Assembly: GCF_021010575.1 (NCBI RefSeq)
Contig: NZ_JAJNAG010000019.1
Span: forward strand, 1-64,000
From: Limnobaculum eriocheiris
GTDB lineage: Bacteria > Pseudomonadota > Gammaproteobacteria > Enterobacterales > Enterobacteriaceae
Length of the DNA stretch: 64,000 nt
Reading direction: 5' to 3'
The notes under the pieces are model-generated. The model did no database searches. It saw only the letters and a program-made list of their open reading frames with translations, and was not told the DNA's origin. Made by a program: the position numbers and the translations under genes. Shown in pieces: positions 10,577 through 21,900 of the stretch (its first letter is position 1; each line of letters starts with the position of its first letter).

Positions 10577-12970
10577 TTATGCTTTGCGCTGCCAGATACG
10601 CTGCTGATAATCACGGATTGAACGGTCAGAACTGAACATACCAACGCGGGCGGTATTCAGAATGGTGGTTCTTGTCCAGAGATCGCGATCGACAAAGTGT
10701 TCACCCATACGTTTTTGCGCTTCACAATAATCTGCAAAGTCAGCCAGTACCAGATACGGATCGCCACCGCTACCCAGGCTGTTTAACATCAGATCGAAGG
10801 CATGTTTATTACCCTGAGTGAAAACACCGCTGGAAAGTTCTTTCAAAATGGTATCCAGATGCTTATCTTTTTTACGCCATTTCAACGGATCGTAACCGGA
10901 GGCTTTTAAGGCATTAACCTGCTCAACGGTATGACCGAAAATAAAGATATTTTCATTCCCCACCTCCTGAGCAATTTCGACGTTAGCGCCATCCAGTGTA
11001 CCAATGGTCAGAGCACCGTTCAGCGCCAGCTTCATATTACCGGTACCTGATGCTTCTTTACCCGCAGTAGAGATTTGTTCAGATACATCAGCGGCAGGAA
11101 TAATTAACTCAGCCACCGAGACTTTATAGTCAGGAATAAATACCACTTGTAGCTTTTGGTTAACTAACGGATCGTTATTGATTTTCTCTGCCACACAATT
11201 AATGGCATAAATAATATTTTTTGCCAGGTAATAACCCGGAGCCGCCTTGGCGGCAAACAAAAATACCCGTGGTGGAATATCCAGTGAAGGGTTATCACGT
11301 AACTGACGATAAAGCGAAAGAATATGCAACAGGTTAAGATGCTGGCGTTTATATTCATGCAGCCGCTTTATCTGTACGTCAAATATAGCTTCAGGATTAA
11401 TTACCAGACCGGTAACCTGTTTTACATAGCGAGCTAAATGCAGCTTGTTATCATCCTTTATTTGCTGATAGCGCTGACGGAAAGCGGCATCACCGATAAA
11501 AGGTTCCAGCTTTTTCAACTGATCCAAATCTGTTACCCAACCGGTACCAATGGAATCATCGATCAGTGATGCCAGCGCCGGGTTACACTGCTTTAACCAG
11601 CGGCGCGGAGTAATACCGTTGGTGACGTTATGGAATTTGTTTGGCCATAGTTGGTTATATTCCGGGAACAGATCTTTTACTACCAAATCTGAGTGCAGGG
11701 CAGCGACGCCATTTACAGCAAACCCACTGATAACACACATGTTGCCCATCCGCACCTGACGGTTATGAATGATGCAGAGTTTTTCCCAAACCGCTTTATC
11801 TTTGGGCCAGTTTTTTTCTACCAGCGGCTTAAAGTGAGCATCAATTTGCTTAATGATGGCAAAGTGGCGCGGCAGAAGGCTCTGCATCAGTGAAGCGCTC
11901 CAGCACTCAAGGGCTTCTGGCATCAGGGTATGGTTGGTATAAGCAAAGGTTTTATTAACGATAGCCCAGGCTTTATCCCAGCTCATCTGATGTTCGTCCA
12001 GCAGAATACGCATCAGTTCAGGAATGGCAATAGTTGGGTGAGTATCATTTAACTGGATAACCTGATAGTCCGCCAACTGCTCAATTTTATGACCAGCCAG
12101 ATAGTGGCGACGCAGAATATCTGCCACAGAACAGGCGCACTGGAAATATTGCTGCATCAGACGCAGACGTTTACCTGCAGTATGGTTATCATTTGGATAG
12201 AGAACTTTAGTCAGCTTCGCCGCTTCAATACCAGGACGCTCGGACTGAAGGAATTTACCATCATTAAACAGCGTCAGATCAAAGGGTTCACTGTGGGTGG
12301 ATTGCCATAATCTCAGGGTTTGAACCACACCATTTTGATAGCCAACTACCGGCAGATCCCAGGCTTCACCAACCAGAGTTAAAGCGGGTTCCCAGCGCTC
12401 AACGCCTTTTGCATTTTTAACCAGTTTGCCGCCAAAGTTAACATGTACGTTCAGCGTTTCATTGCGGCTAAACCATGGGTAGTGTTCGCGCAACCAGTTA
12501 TCCGGGGACTCATGCTGATGTCCTTGTTTGAATGACTGACGGAACAGACCATATTGATAGTTCAAGCCATAGCTAATAGCCGATTGACCAATGGTTGCCA
12601 TTGAGTCGAGAAAACAGGCCGCCAGACGGCCCAGCCCACCGTTACCCAGCGCCGGATCCACTTCCTGCTCTAACAGATCGGTGAGGTCAACTTCATAGTC
12701 CGCCAGTGCGGTTTTTACCTGCTGATACAGTCCGAGGTTGAGCAGGTTATTACCCGTCAGACGACCGATCAAAAATTCCATCGAGATATAGTTAACTTGC
12801 CGTTGCTGCGTATTGGGAGCGGTAGCCTGCAACGGTAGTAATTCGTTTAATGTACGGCTGAGCGCTTGCCACCATTGGTGTTGAGTCATCTGTTGCGCGG
12901 ATTGCAGACCAAAGCTTCGCCACTGACGGGCCAGACTGTCATGAAACTGCGCGGTATTAAATGTTTGCAT
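10577..12970 (-). CDS. malP: Maltodextrin phosphorylase MalP
   Basis: PLP-dependent GT35 enzyme that phosphorolyses maltodextrins to glucose-1-phosphate in the cytoplasm. The 797 residues match the family length. Diagnostic stretches include [62 protein letters not shown] and the PLP-lysine motif [20 protein letters not shown] near residue 640. First gene of malPQ, divergent from malT as in E. coli. Confidence 0.98.
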   Translation of the reverse strand: MQTFNTAQFHDSLARQWRSFGLQSAQQMTQHQWWQALSRTLNELLPLQATAPNTQQRQVNYISMEFLIGRLTGNNLLNLGLYQQVKTALADYEVDLTDLLEQEVDPALGNGGLGRLAACFLDSMATIGQSAISYGLNYQYGLFRQSFKQGHQHESPDNWLREHYPWFSRNETLNVHVNFGGKLVKNAKGVERWEPALTLVGEAWDLPVVGYQNGVVQTLRLWQSTHSEPFDLTLFNDGKFLQSERPGIEAAKLTKVLYPNDNHTAGKRLRLMQQYFQCACSVADILRRHYLAGHKIEQLADYQVIQLNDTHPTIAIPELMRILLDEHQMSWDKAWAIVNKTFAYTNHTLMPEALECWSASLMQSLLPRHFAIIKQIDAHFKPLVEKNWPKDKAVWEKLCIIHNRQVRMGNMCVISGFAVNGVAALHSDLVVKDLFPEYNQLWPNKFHNVTNGITPRRWLKQCNPALASLIDDSIGTGWVTDLDQLKKLEPFIGDAAFRQRYQQIKDDNKLHLARYVKQVTGLVINPEAIFDVQIKRLHEYKRQHLNLLHILSLYRQLRDNPSLDIPPRVFLFAAKAAPGYYLAKNIIYAINCVAEKINNDPLVNQKLQVVFIPDYKVSVAELIIPAADVSEQISTAGKEASGTGNMKLALNGALTIGTLDGANVEIAQEVGNENIFIFGHTVEQVNALKASGYDPLKWRKKDKHLDTILKELSSGVFTQGNKHAFDLMLNSLGSGGDPYLVLADFADYCEAQKRMGEHFVDRDLWTRTTILNTARVGMFSSDRSIRDYQQRIWQRKA

Positions 12971-13349
12971 AGTAGGTAGGGCCTCTGATTTTGTTAATTA
13001 TATAGTAGTGCTCATGCTGTCATTGATGCAGGTGGAGAACATCATCCCGTGGGGGATTAGTTAGGGAGGAGGAGCGGGGCGTAGTCGGACCCTATTCATA
13101 AGATGATTTTTATTCTCCGGAGGTCAAAATTATCTATTTGGGGGCGGATAAAAACAGAGTATGCGACTAATATCAGACAAGCATCAAAACAGAATGTTGC
13201 AAATTGTGACGCAGGGCCTTTTCAGCTAACCATGGGTTAGGGTTATATTGTGGTACTGTTTGATTTATCGGACCGGGCGTGCAAAGTCGATTGTTTGTGC
13301 TATAACTAATTGTATTTACATATCTTAATTAAGATTCGAGTCTGATTAT
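12971..13349. promoter_or_regulatory. Divergent malPQ / malT promoter region
   Basis: No gene in these 379 bases. For malP, reading the minus strand, a TATAAT box lies at 13002-12997 and a MalT core GGGATGA at 13048-13042. A GGGAGGAGGAG run in forward orientation at 13064-13074 could be another MalT site. For malT, AATTGTGACGCAG at about 13202-13214 resembles the left half of the E. coli malT CRP site; its right half is weak. MalT activation of malPQ and CRP control of malT are inferred from these and from E. coli. Confidence 0.65.
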
Positions 13350-16058
13350 ATGCTAATTCCATCAAAGCTCAGTCGTCCGGTTAGACAATCCCATGTGGTG
13401 GTACGAGATCGTTTACTTAATAAATTGTCCAATGCATTTGACTATCGTTTAATACTGGTAACGAGTCCGGCTGGTTATGGAAAAACCACCATGGTAACCC
13501 AATGGGCTACCGAGATACCTCATTTAGGATGGTACTCGTTGGATGAAAGCGATAATCAACCTCAACGCTTTGCCAGCTATTTAGTTTCCGCGGTACAACA
13601 GGCAACTAATGGGCTTTGCGAAAAAAGTGAAACCTTAACGCAAAAGCATCAGTACACCAGTATTACGGCACTATTTTCCCAGCTATTTGTTGAGTTGTCT
13701 GAGTGGCAGCAACCGCTTTATCTGGTGATTGATGACTATCATCTGATTACTAATGATGTCATTCATGAAGGTATGCGTTTCTTTTTACAGCATCAGCCAG
13801 AAAATCTCACGCTGGTGATTTTGTCGCGCAATCTTCCTTCACTGGGAGTCGCCAGATTACGGGTGCATGGTCAACTGCTGGAGATCGATAGCCAGCATCT
13901 GGCATTTACCCATGATGAAGCGAAAGATTTCTTCGATCGTCGCCTTGAGGCACCGGTATCGGCGGAAGAGTCCCATCGGCTGTGTGATGAAGTGGCGGGC
14001 TGGGCGACGGCGTTGCAGCTGGTGGCGCTCTCAACCCATCAGTCTGGAAATACGGTTAAGCAGTCAGCACAGCGCCTTTCAGGGCTTAATATTCGCTACC
14101 TGTATGATTATTTAGTTGATGAGGTTCTTGACCTTACCGATGCGGTAACGCGTTCATTTTTGTTGCGCTGCTCGGTACTGCGTTCGATGAATGCGGAGCT
14201 GATTACCTGCATCACCGGTGAAGACCGGAGCCAGGCTCGGCTGGAGGAGACCGAACGTCAGGGGCTGTTTATTCAACGTATGGACGATCGGGGAGAGTGG
14301 TTCAGCTTTCACCCTCTGTTCGCCAGTTTTTTACGTCAGCGCAGCCAGAATGAATTAGCGCAGGAACTTCCGGAAATCCATAAAGCGGCAGCGCAAGGAT
14401 GGCTGAATATGGGGTATTCCGGTGAAGCCATTTATCACGCATTGAGCGCCAATAATCTTGAGCTGCTGCGGGATATTTTGTTACAGCATGCCTGGTCGTT
14501 ATTTAATCATGGTGAGCTGGAGTTACTGGAAGAGTGTATTAATGCGCTGCCTTACGATTATCTGATTCAGAAACCTAAACTGATTTTGTTACAGGCCTGG
14601 TTAGCTCAGAGTCAGCACCGTCATGCAGAAGTAAACCTGTTACTGACCAAAGCAGAAAAAGAGATAGCGGCAAAACAGATTGAAATAGAGCCCTGGCTGT
14701 ATGCCGAGTTTGACGTTTTGCGTGCACAAATCGCCATTAACTCTGAAGCGCCGGATGAGGCGGAAATGCTGGCGATGACGGCGATTGAAAACCTGGCGCC
14801 GGACAGTTACTACGGAAGAATTGTTGCCACTTCCGTGATTGGTGAAGTGATGCACTGTAAGGGAAATCTGACCGAAGCCCTCAGTATGATGCAGCAAACC
14901 GAACAGATGGCCCGTCACTTTGAAATATACCACTACGCTTTATGGGCGCTGTTACAGCAAAGCGAAATTTTGCTGGCTCAGGGTTTTGTGCAGGCGGCTT
15001 ATGAAGTACAGGATAAAGCCTTTGTGCTGGTGGAAGAGTTCAATTTGCAACAGTTACCAATGCATGAGTTTCTGTTGCGCTTACGTGCTCAACTGCTATG
15101 GCAGTGGTCTCGTCTTGATGAGGCTGAACTGGCTACCCGTAAAGGTATGGAAATTTTAGGCAATGGGCAGCAACAGTTACAGTGTCTGGCGCTGTTGGCA
15201 AAATGCTTTTTGGCCCGTGGCAACCTGGATAATGCCCGCCATTATCTCTACCGTTGCGAAAACCTGTTAAGTAATGCTCAATATCACAGTGACTGGAAAA
15301 CTAACGCCGATAAACCGCGAGTGATTTACTGGCAAATGACCGACGATCGGGGGGCCGCGGCCAACTGGTTGCATCGCACCCAGAGACCAACCGGTGCCTA
15401 CAATCATTTTCAACATGGGCAGTGGCGCAATATCATACGGGTCCAGCTTCTGCTAGGTTTTTATGATGAAGCTGAAGTTATCCTGCTGGATATTATTAAA
15501 AGTGCTCGTCAACTACAGCTGGTCAGTGAACTGGGCCGTAATCTGATACTTTGCAATATGCTTTACTGGCATAAAGGACAGAAGAGTGAGGCACAGCAGA
15601 TGTTGATTGAGGCTCTGACGCTGGCCTATCGTACAGGCATTATCAGTAACTTTGTTATTGAAGGCGAAGTGATGGCGCAGCAATTGCGCCAGCTGTTGCA
15701 GCTGAATACGTTGTCTGAACATAACCAGCATCATGCGCAACGTATTCTGCGCGAGCTTAACCAGCACTATCGGCATAAGTTTGCCCATTTTGATGAGAAC
15801 TTTGTTCATCAACTGTTGAATAATGCACAAACCCCAGAACTGATCCGTACCAGTCAGTTAACCCATCGCGAGTGGCAGGTTTTGGGGCTAATCTATTCTG
15901 GTTATAGCAACGATCAAATAGCCGGTGAGTTGGGTGTGGCCTCAACGACGATCAAAACCCATATTCGTAATTTATATCAAAAAATTGGTGTTACCCATCG
16001 TCAGGAAGCGATACAGCAGGCTCAACAGCTGTTGGAAATGATGGGTTATAATACATAA
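13350..16058 (+). CDS. malT: Maltose regulon activator MalT
   Basis: ATP- and maltotriose-dependent activator of all mal operons, a STAND ATPase of the LAL/LuxR class. The 902 residues show Walker [10 protein letters not shown] (about 39-47) and Walker B LVIDDYH (about 125-131). TPR-like helical repeats fill about 345-800. The C-terminal LuxR-type helix-turn-helix, at about 835-895, includes [20 protein letters not shown] and [20 protein letters not shown]. Length is close to the E. coli 901. Divergent from malPQ, followed by a terminator at 16080. No lesion is seen, so the regulon is probably functional. Confidence 0.98.
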   Translation: MLIPSKLSRPVRQSHVVVRDRLLNKLSNAFDYRLILVTSPAGYGKTTMVTQWATEIPHLGWYSLDESDNQPQRFASYLVSAVQQATNGLCEKSETLTQKHQYTSITALFSQLFVELSEWQQPLYLVIDDYHLITNDVIHEGMRFFLQHQPENLTLVILSRNLPSLGVARLRVHGQLLEIDSQHLAFTHDEAKDFFDRRLEAPVSAEESHRLCDEVAGWATALQLVALSTHQSGNTVKQSAQRLSGLNIRYLYDYLVDEVLDLTDAVTRSFLLRCSVLRSMNAELITCITGEDRSQARLEETERQGLFIQRMDDRGEWFSFHPLFASFLRQRSQNELAQELPEIHKAAAQGWLNMGYSGEAIYHALSANNLELLRDILLQHAWSLFNHGELELLEECINALPYDYLIQKPKLILLQAWLAQSQHRHAEVNLLLTKAEKEIAAKQIEIEPWLYAEFDVLRAQIAINSEAPDEAEMLAMTAIENLAPDSYYGRIVATSVIGEVMHCKGNLTEALSMMQQTEQMARHFEIYHYALWALLQQSEILLAQGFVQAAYEVQDKAFVLVEEFNLQQLPMHEFLLRLRAQLLWQWSRLDEAELATRKGMEILGNGQQQLQCLALLAKCFLARGNLDNARHYLYRCENLLSNAQYHSDWKTNADKPRVIYWQMTDDRGAAANWLHRTQRPTGAYNHFQHGQWRNIIRVQLLLGFYDEAEVILLDIIKSARQLQLVSELGRNLILCNMLYWHKGQKSEAQQMLIEALTLAYRTGIISNFVIEGEVMAQQLRQLLQLNTLSEHNQHHAQRILRELNQHYRHKFAHFDENFVHQLLNNAQTPELIRTSQLTHREWQVLGLIYSGYSNDQIAGELGVASTTIKTHIRNLYQKIGVTHRQEAIQQAQQLLEMMGYNT

Positions 16059-16079
16059 CTAAACAGATATTTTAGTCAA

Positions 16080-16117
16080 AAGGCCGATCAATGATGAGTT
16101 GAGCGGCCTTATTTTTT
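16080..16117 (+). terminator. Rho-independent terminator after malT
   Basis: AAGGCCG (16080-16086) pairs with CGGCCTT (16104-16110), followed by ATTTTTTTA. Confidence 0.8.
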
Positions 16118-16518
16118 TATATGTGTTTGATGGTTTTTTTATTTTTTGTTGATTAAAAATATTATTTATAATACCAGTCAAAAGTGTTATTGAAATTTTT
16201 ATTTAATTGGTTATTTTTGATGTTGTTGTTTTAATTGGCTAATTTATTTTGTTTTAATATTTATTTCACTATTTTATTTAATGAATACTTGTTTTTTATG
16301 TGATTTTATTGTTTTTTTATGTGAGCCTTTTCCTTTTAATGCTTTGAGTAAATTATATTTTTTGTTTTCTGATTTATTAAGTCTATATTTATCAACATGA
16401 AATGATTTTTAACCTTTTGTTGCTAAATAAAAAAACTTAATTTTGTGTGTGGATATTTAATTTTTCAAGAACTGAACAATACTTATGAATATAAAATAGT
16501 TCAGTGGAATAATATGGT
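16118..16518 (+). other. Very AT-rich 400-base leader of the adhesin locus
   Basis: A long run of T- and A-tracts with almost no G or C, no credible gene, and many possible -10 boxes. Such composition upstream of a surface adhesin is typical of H-NS-silenced, often horizontally acquired, genes; this is inference. No strong ribosome site is seen directly before the ATG at 16519. Confidence 0.55.
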
Positions 16519-18975
16519 ATGGCACCGTTATTTATAAATAAAAAGAGTGGGCATCCTGAATATAAACTTTCTCCGTTAGTTGTTAGTTTATACAGAGCTT
16601 TTCCATTATTAGTTATGGGGCTGATTTCAAACGGAGCTAATGCTTCCTGCGGTGCCACGGGTGGCTCAGTGACTACGCCAGAAACGGGCAACTGTACGAT
16701 CAGTACTGACGGAAGCACCTTAACCCTGGACAGCAGTTTTACAGGCTTACTGACCTATACCGGAAATAACACTGCATTAGTGATTAACTCTGGCGGCAGT
16801 TTTGTCTATTCCGGTGCAACCTTCACCGGTATTCAGGCCACCGCGCCCAGCAATACCAGTTGGTCATTAACCAATGCGGGAAATGCTTCCGTTCCTGCGG
16901 GAGTAGGCTCTGTAGACTTAATTGGGTTGAGAACCAGTGGAAACTATTTAATTACTAATAATGGTGTACTGGTCAATAATTCAACCAATGGTTCAGCCAA
17001 TACCATAGAAAGCAGTGTTAATAACACGAACTTAATACTGAATAATGCAGGCACCATTAGTTCAATCAATAGTGAAACGCTAAATTTAACCGAAACAAGT
17101 ACTTATATTATTAATAATAGTGTCGGTGCTACCATTTCTTCAACCAGTGGTATTCCGTTAAACATTTCCGGAAACAACACCACTATCGATAACTACGGCA
17201 CAATATCCACCGGTAATAATTACGCTATCTGGAACAACGCTGGCACCATTAATATTACTAACGAAGTGGGCGGTACCATCAGTTCTACTTCGCGCACCAT
17301 GCAGCTGTATGGCACAGCCAATATTATTAACCGGGGATTGATTTCCACAGCAGCAAGTGGTTCTGACTGGGCAATCAACTCTAATGCGGCAATTACCGTG
17401 CGTAATGCCGGTACTATTCAAAATACCTCCGGTTTGGGGGCGATGTTCTGGTCGAATACGGCCGATACGCTGATTTTAGAGCCAGGCTCAGTGATTACCG
17501 GATTTGTTGATGCAGGTGGTGGAAACGATCTGCTGGCATTAGGAGGAGACACCGGCTCCGACAGTTTTAATCTCTCTCTGATTGGTAACTCAACGCAATA
17601 TCGTCACTTTGTGCTGTTTGATAAACAGGAAAACAGCAGTTGGACGCTGACCAATACCGGTACACAAAACTGGACGCTAAGTGGTGGTCTGCTGGCCATT
17701 GGCAGCGGCGCGCAGCTTAACGGTAATATCAAAAACACCACCAATAATAATGTCTCTCTGCAACTTACCGGAACGCTGAATGCCAGTGGTAATGGCACTA
17801 CCGCTATTCAGTTTGATGGAACGGGGCAGAACTCGTTGATTGTAGACTCTGGCTCAGTACTTGCTGGCACCAATACCAGCCTGGTGAAGAATAATGGCGG
17901 TACATTAACGGTTACCGGGCAGGGGAGCTATACCGGTCTGGTCAACGTATCAAACAGCAGCGGCATACTTCAGATTGGGGACAACGGTAGCGGCACCGGA
18001 GGAAACATCGGCAGTAACATCACGAATAGCGGCACCGTGGTGTTTAATCGCAGCGATAATAGTGCCTATACCGGTGTTGTCAGTGGTACCGGAGCATTAG
18101 CACAGTCAGGTTCAGGAACCACGACCCTGACAAAAGCACAGACCGTTACCGGCGGTACTACTATCAATAGCGGCACATTGCAGGCCGGTATTATCAATAT
18201 GATTGCCAGCAGCAGCGGCTTGCAGGTTAATGGTGGTTTTTTTGATCTGAATGGCTTAAACCAGACGCTGAAAAATCTTAACGGTAACGCAGCGGGTGCG
18301 ATAACCATGGGTGCTAATAACAGCACCACGTTAACGGTAAACAATACGGCTAACGGCGTTTACTCAGGCACCATTACCGGCACAGGCTCTCTGCTGAAGC
18401 AAAATAGCGGAACCTTAACCCTGGCGGGTAATGTCAATCTTACCGGAGATGTCAGCTCAAATATTCAGGTCACCGGTGGTTCACTATTGATTAATGGTGG
18501 CAATACCGTCGAAAGTTCCAGCGCGCAAATCAGTAATGGCAGCGCGTTAACGGTGAGCGGTTCTGGCTCAACGTTAAAATCTCGTGTGGCAACCAGTGTG
18601 GGAACAGCAGGAACCGGGATACTGAATGTTAGCAGTTCCGGTACGCTGTTAACCAATACACTTTCGGGTACCGGTTCAGGTCAGGTCAATTTCGATGGTG
18701 GAATACTAAAAGCAACCGCCAGTAATAATGCGTTTATCAGCGGCTTTGGTGCAACAGGATTAGCCTTGTTGAGCGGCGGCGGAACCGTTGATTCTAATGG
18801 TTTTGATATTGCTACCGACAATGCGTTTAGCGGCATTGGTTTACTGACTAAAACAGGGGCCGGTACTTTTACCCTAACGGGGACAAGTACGCATACCGGT
18901 GGTACCAAAGTTTCCACGGGGGTATTGCGTTTAACTAATGCCGGTTCAATTGGCAGCTCTGCCGTTGCTAGTTAG
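16519..18975 (+). CDS. Giant autotransporter adhesin, N-terminal part (frame 1; broken gene)
   Basis: 818 residues. An extended N-terminus (MAPLFINKKSGHPEYKLSPL) is followed by a hydrophobic segment and a likely signal-peptidase site after SNGANA (about residue 42). The rest is Asn/Gly/Ser/Thr-rich beta-helix repeat of the autotransporter type, with recurring T-hTxxGTI and NNxGTIS motifs and later GTGSLLKQNSGTLTLAG-type strands. It stops at TAG 18973-18975 in the middle of a repeat and has no translocation barrel. The barrel is encoded in the overlapping frame that follows. As read, this product could be exported to the periplasm but not anchored. The start at 16519 fits the signal peptide. 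Confidence 0.8.
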   Translation: MAPLFINKKSGHPEYKLSPLVVSLYRAFPLLVMGLISNGANASCGATGGSVTTPETGNCTISTDGSTLTLDSSFTGLLTYTGNNTALVINSGGSFVYSGATFTGIQATAPSNTSWSLTNAGNASVPAGVGSVDLIGLRTSGNYLITNNGVLVNNSTNGSANTIESSVNNTNLILNNAGTISSINSETLNLTETSTYIINNSVGATISSTSGIPLNISGNNTTIDNYGTISTGNNYAIWNNAGTINITNEVGGTISSTSRTMQLYGTANIINRGLISTAASGSDWAINSNAAITVRNAGTIQNTSGLGAMFWSNTADTLILEPGSVITGFVDAGGGNDLLALGGDTGSDSFNLSLIGNSTQYRHFVLFDKQENSSWTLTNTGTQNWTLSGGLLAIGSGAQLNGNIKNTTNNNVSLQLTGTLNASGNGTTAIQFDGTGQNSLIVDSGSVLAGTNTSLVKNNGGTLTVTGQGSYTGLVNVSNSSGILQIGDNGSGTGGNIGSNITNSGTVVFNRSDNSAYTGVVSGTGALAQSGSGTTTLTKAQTVTGGTTINSGTLQAGIINMIASSSGLQVNGGFFDLNGLNQTLKNLNGNAAGAITMGANNSTTLTVNNTANGVYSGTITGTGSLLKQNSGTLTLAGNVNLTGDVSSNIQVTGGSLLINGGNTVESSSAQISNGSALTVSGSGSTLKSRVATSVGTAGTGILNVSSSGTLLTNTLSGTGSGQVNFDGGILKATASNNAFISGFGATGLALLSGGGTVDSNGFDIATDNAFSGIGLLTKTGAGTFTLTGTSTHTGGTKVSTGVLRLTNAGSIGSSAVAS

Positions 18976-21900
18976 CGGCATCAACGCCAGCGCCCCAGGC
19001 AGTGCCAGCGCACTGTCGGATACGGAGTTTACCATTATCCACACGGCTAACGGTATTACCGGCGACTTTTCCTCTGTTGATTTGAACGGTGCGACCAGCA
19101 ATGTGGATTACCTGACGCTGGCAGGCCGGGTGGTTAATGGCGTGGATTATAATGTTGCTCTCCAGTTGGCCTGGTTGGCCGGTGGCGCGCTGGGTAATGG
19201 TACCTTTACGCTGACCGATGCCAGCGATCTGTTTAATGTGGATGTGGTACTGGCCGATCAAACCGGGCCATTCACCAGCGGCTGGGATGGTAACTCCCTG
19301 ACTAAAGAGGGGTTGGGAACCCTACAACTCTCCTCTGCGAATACCTATACCGGCAGCACCCTGATTAATGGGGGCACTTTGCAGACAGGCATTGCTAATG
19401 CTTTTGCCACCAGTAGTAATGTGAATATCGCCGGTAATGCCACGCTGGATCTGAATGGCCTTGCCCAGCAGGCGAATAATCTGGCCGGTAGTGGTCACAT
19501 TACTCTGGGGTCTGGTGCATTAACGGTAAACAGCAGTGTAGATACGGTTTTTAGCGGTGATATCAACGGTAGCGGAAGCCTGATTAAATCAGGCGCCAAT
19601 CAACTAACATTAAGTGGGTTAAGCCAGTATAGCGGCGGTACTACCATCAGTAGTGGTACTTTGAAAAACACTCAGGGCGGAGCGTTGGGTACAGGCAGTA
19701 TCGCCAATAGTGGTACTCTGGAGTTAAACTTTACCGCTGATAACGCCTTGTCTAATATTCTTAGCGGCAGCGGTAGTTTAGTTAAAACCGGCACCGGTAA
19801 TGCCACTTTGACCGGCGTAGGTTCTTCTCAGGGCGCGGTAAGCGTTAATGAAGGGAGTTTAACGCTGGCGCAAAATGGGGCGTTTACCGCCACCAGTTTG
19901 ACAACGGATACCGATGCAACTACTGAACTGGGGCTGAATTCCTCTCTTAATCTTTCCGGAGCACTGACTCAAAATAGCGATGCAACGCTGAATGTCACAT
20001 TAGGTACCGTCAACCCGCTCATTACCGCAGATAGCGCAGCATTAGATGGTGCATTAAATGTTGCGGGATTAGACACTGTTGATGTTCCGGCTCAGGCCAG
20101 TGAACTGGAAACGGTGAAATGGAATGTTATTCATACCACCAATGGTATTACCGGTGATTTCAGCACGGTGAGTTTGGGCGGTGCCAGCAGTTCAGTGGAC
20201 TACCTCACTCTGGCCGGGCATATTGTCAATGGAGTGGATTATAGTGTGGGCTTTGGTCTGACCTGGCTGGAGGGAACTTCACTGGGTAATGGTGTCTTTA
20301 CGCTGGCGGAAAGCGACGACAATTTCAATGTTGATGTGATTCTTGCCGATCAAACCGGGCCATTTACCAGCGGTTGGGATGGTAAAACCCTGACCAAAGA
20401 GGGGCTGGGAACTCTGCAACTCTCTTCAGTGAATACCTACACCGGCAGCACATTAATTAATCAAGGCATCTTATTGGCCGGTGTGGTAAATGCCTTTGCT
20501 GACAGTAGTGATATCAATGTTGCTAATGGCGCAACATTGAACCTCAACAACTTTGCACAACAGGCAAATAACTTAAGCGGAACCGGTCATATTATTTTGG
20601 GTACCGCCGCATTAACTGCAAATAACAGTGCAGATACTACCTTTGGTGGCAATATCGATGGCAGCGGCAGCCTGATTAAATCAGGAATCGGTACCTTTAC
20701 TCTAAGTGGCACAAATAGTTACAGCAATGGTACTACCATCAGCGCCGGGCGGTTAAAAGCCACCCAGGGTGACGCGCTGGGCAGCAGTGGTATCACCAAT
20801 AATGCGACTCTTGAACTGAATTTTGCCAGCGACAGTGTGGTATCTAATATTCTGAGCGGTACCGGTAATCTGGTGAAATCTGGCAGCGGTAAAGCGACGC
20901 TGACGGGGGCGGGCTCCTCACAAAATGAGGTTGATGTTAACGAAGGAACGTTAACGCTGGCACTGGGCGATGTGTTCTCTGCCGGTGATTTGAGTACGGC
21001 TGATGGTGCAGTAATCGATGTCGCTGAAGGGACAACGGTAGAACTGAGTGGTGCTTTAACTCAAAACAGCGGTGCGTCGTTAAATGTGGCACTGGGCGAT
21101 AGCACCGATCCAATTATTAGCGCCGATAGTGCGGCGCTGGACGGAACACTGAACATCACCGGCTTTACCACCGGCACGCTCACCAGCGCCAGTGAACTGG
21201 CCGGTACTCAGTTTACGATTATTCATACTACCGGCGGTATCAGCGGTGACTTTAGCGGCCTTAATCTGGGCGGCGCGACCAGTAACGTGGATTATCTGAC
21301 ACTGGCGGCAAAAGTAGTGAATGGCCTTGATTATAACGTTGGCTTTGGCCTGACCTGGGAAGCCGGTGATGCTTCAGGCAATGGCATTTTTACCCTGACT
21401 AATGCTTCAGACAATTTCAATGTGGATGTGGTGCTGGCAGATCAAACCGGCACCTTCAGTAGCGGTTGGGATGGTAAGAGCCTGACGAAAGAAGGGCTAG
21501 GAACTTTACTGCTCTCTTCTGCAAATACCTATACCGGCAGCACGCAGATTAATGCAGGCACCTTGCAAACCGGTATCGCCAATGCTTTTGCCACCAGCAG
21601 CGATGTGACGGTCGCCGGTGGCGCAACGCTGGATCTGAACGACTTTGCTCAACAGGCCAATAACTTGTCCGGCGGGGGAAGCATTCTGCTGGGCAGTGCA
21701 GCCCTTACCGCCAGTAACAGCGCCAATACCATCTTTAGTGGGGTGATTGATGGTACCGGTAGCCTGATGAAAACCGGTACTGGTACGCTGACCTTAAACG
21801 GTGCCAATACCTATCAGGGCGGCAGTACCATCAGCAGCGGTACGCTGGTGGCCACACAGGGCAATGCACTGGGAACCGGTACCGTTGATAATAGTGCAGC

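Noticed and set aside
18938-18975. Programmed ribosomal frameshift joining the two adhesin frames
   Set aside because: No slippery heptamer or following pseudoknot is apparent, and the repeat pattern implies that over 100 residues are missing at the junction. A deletion or assembly error is more likely.
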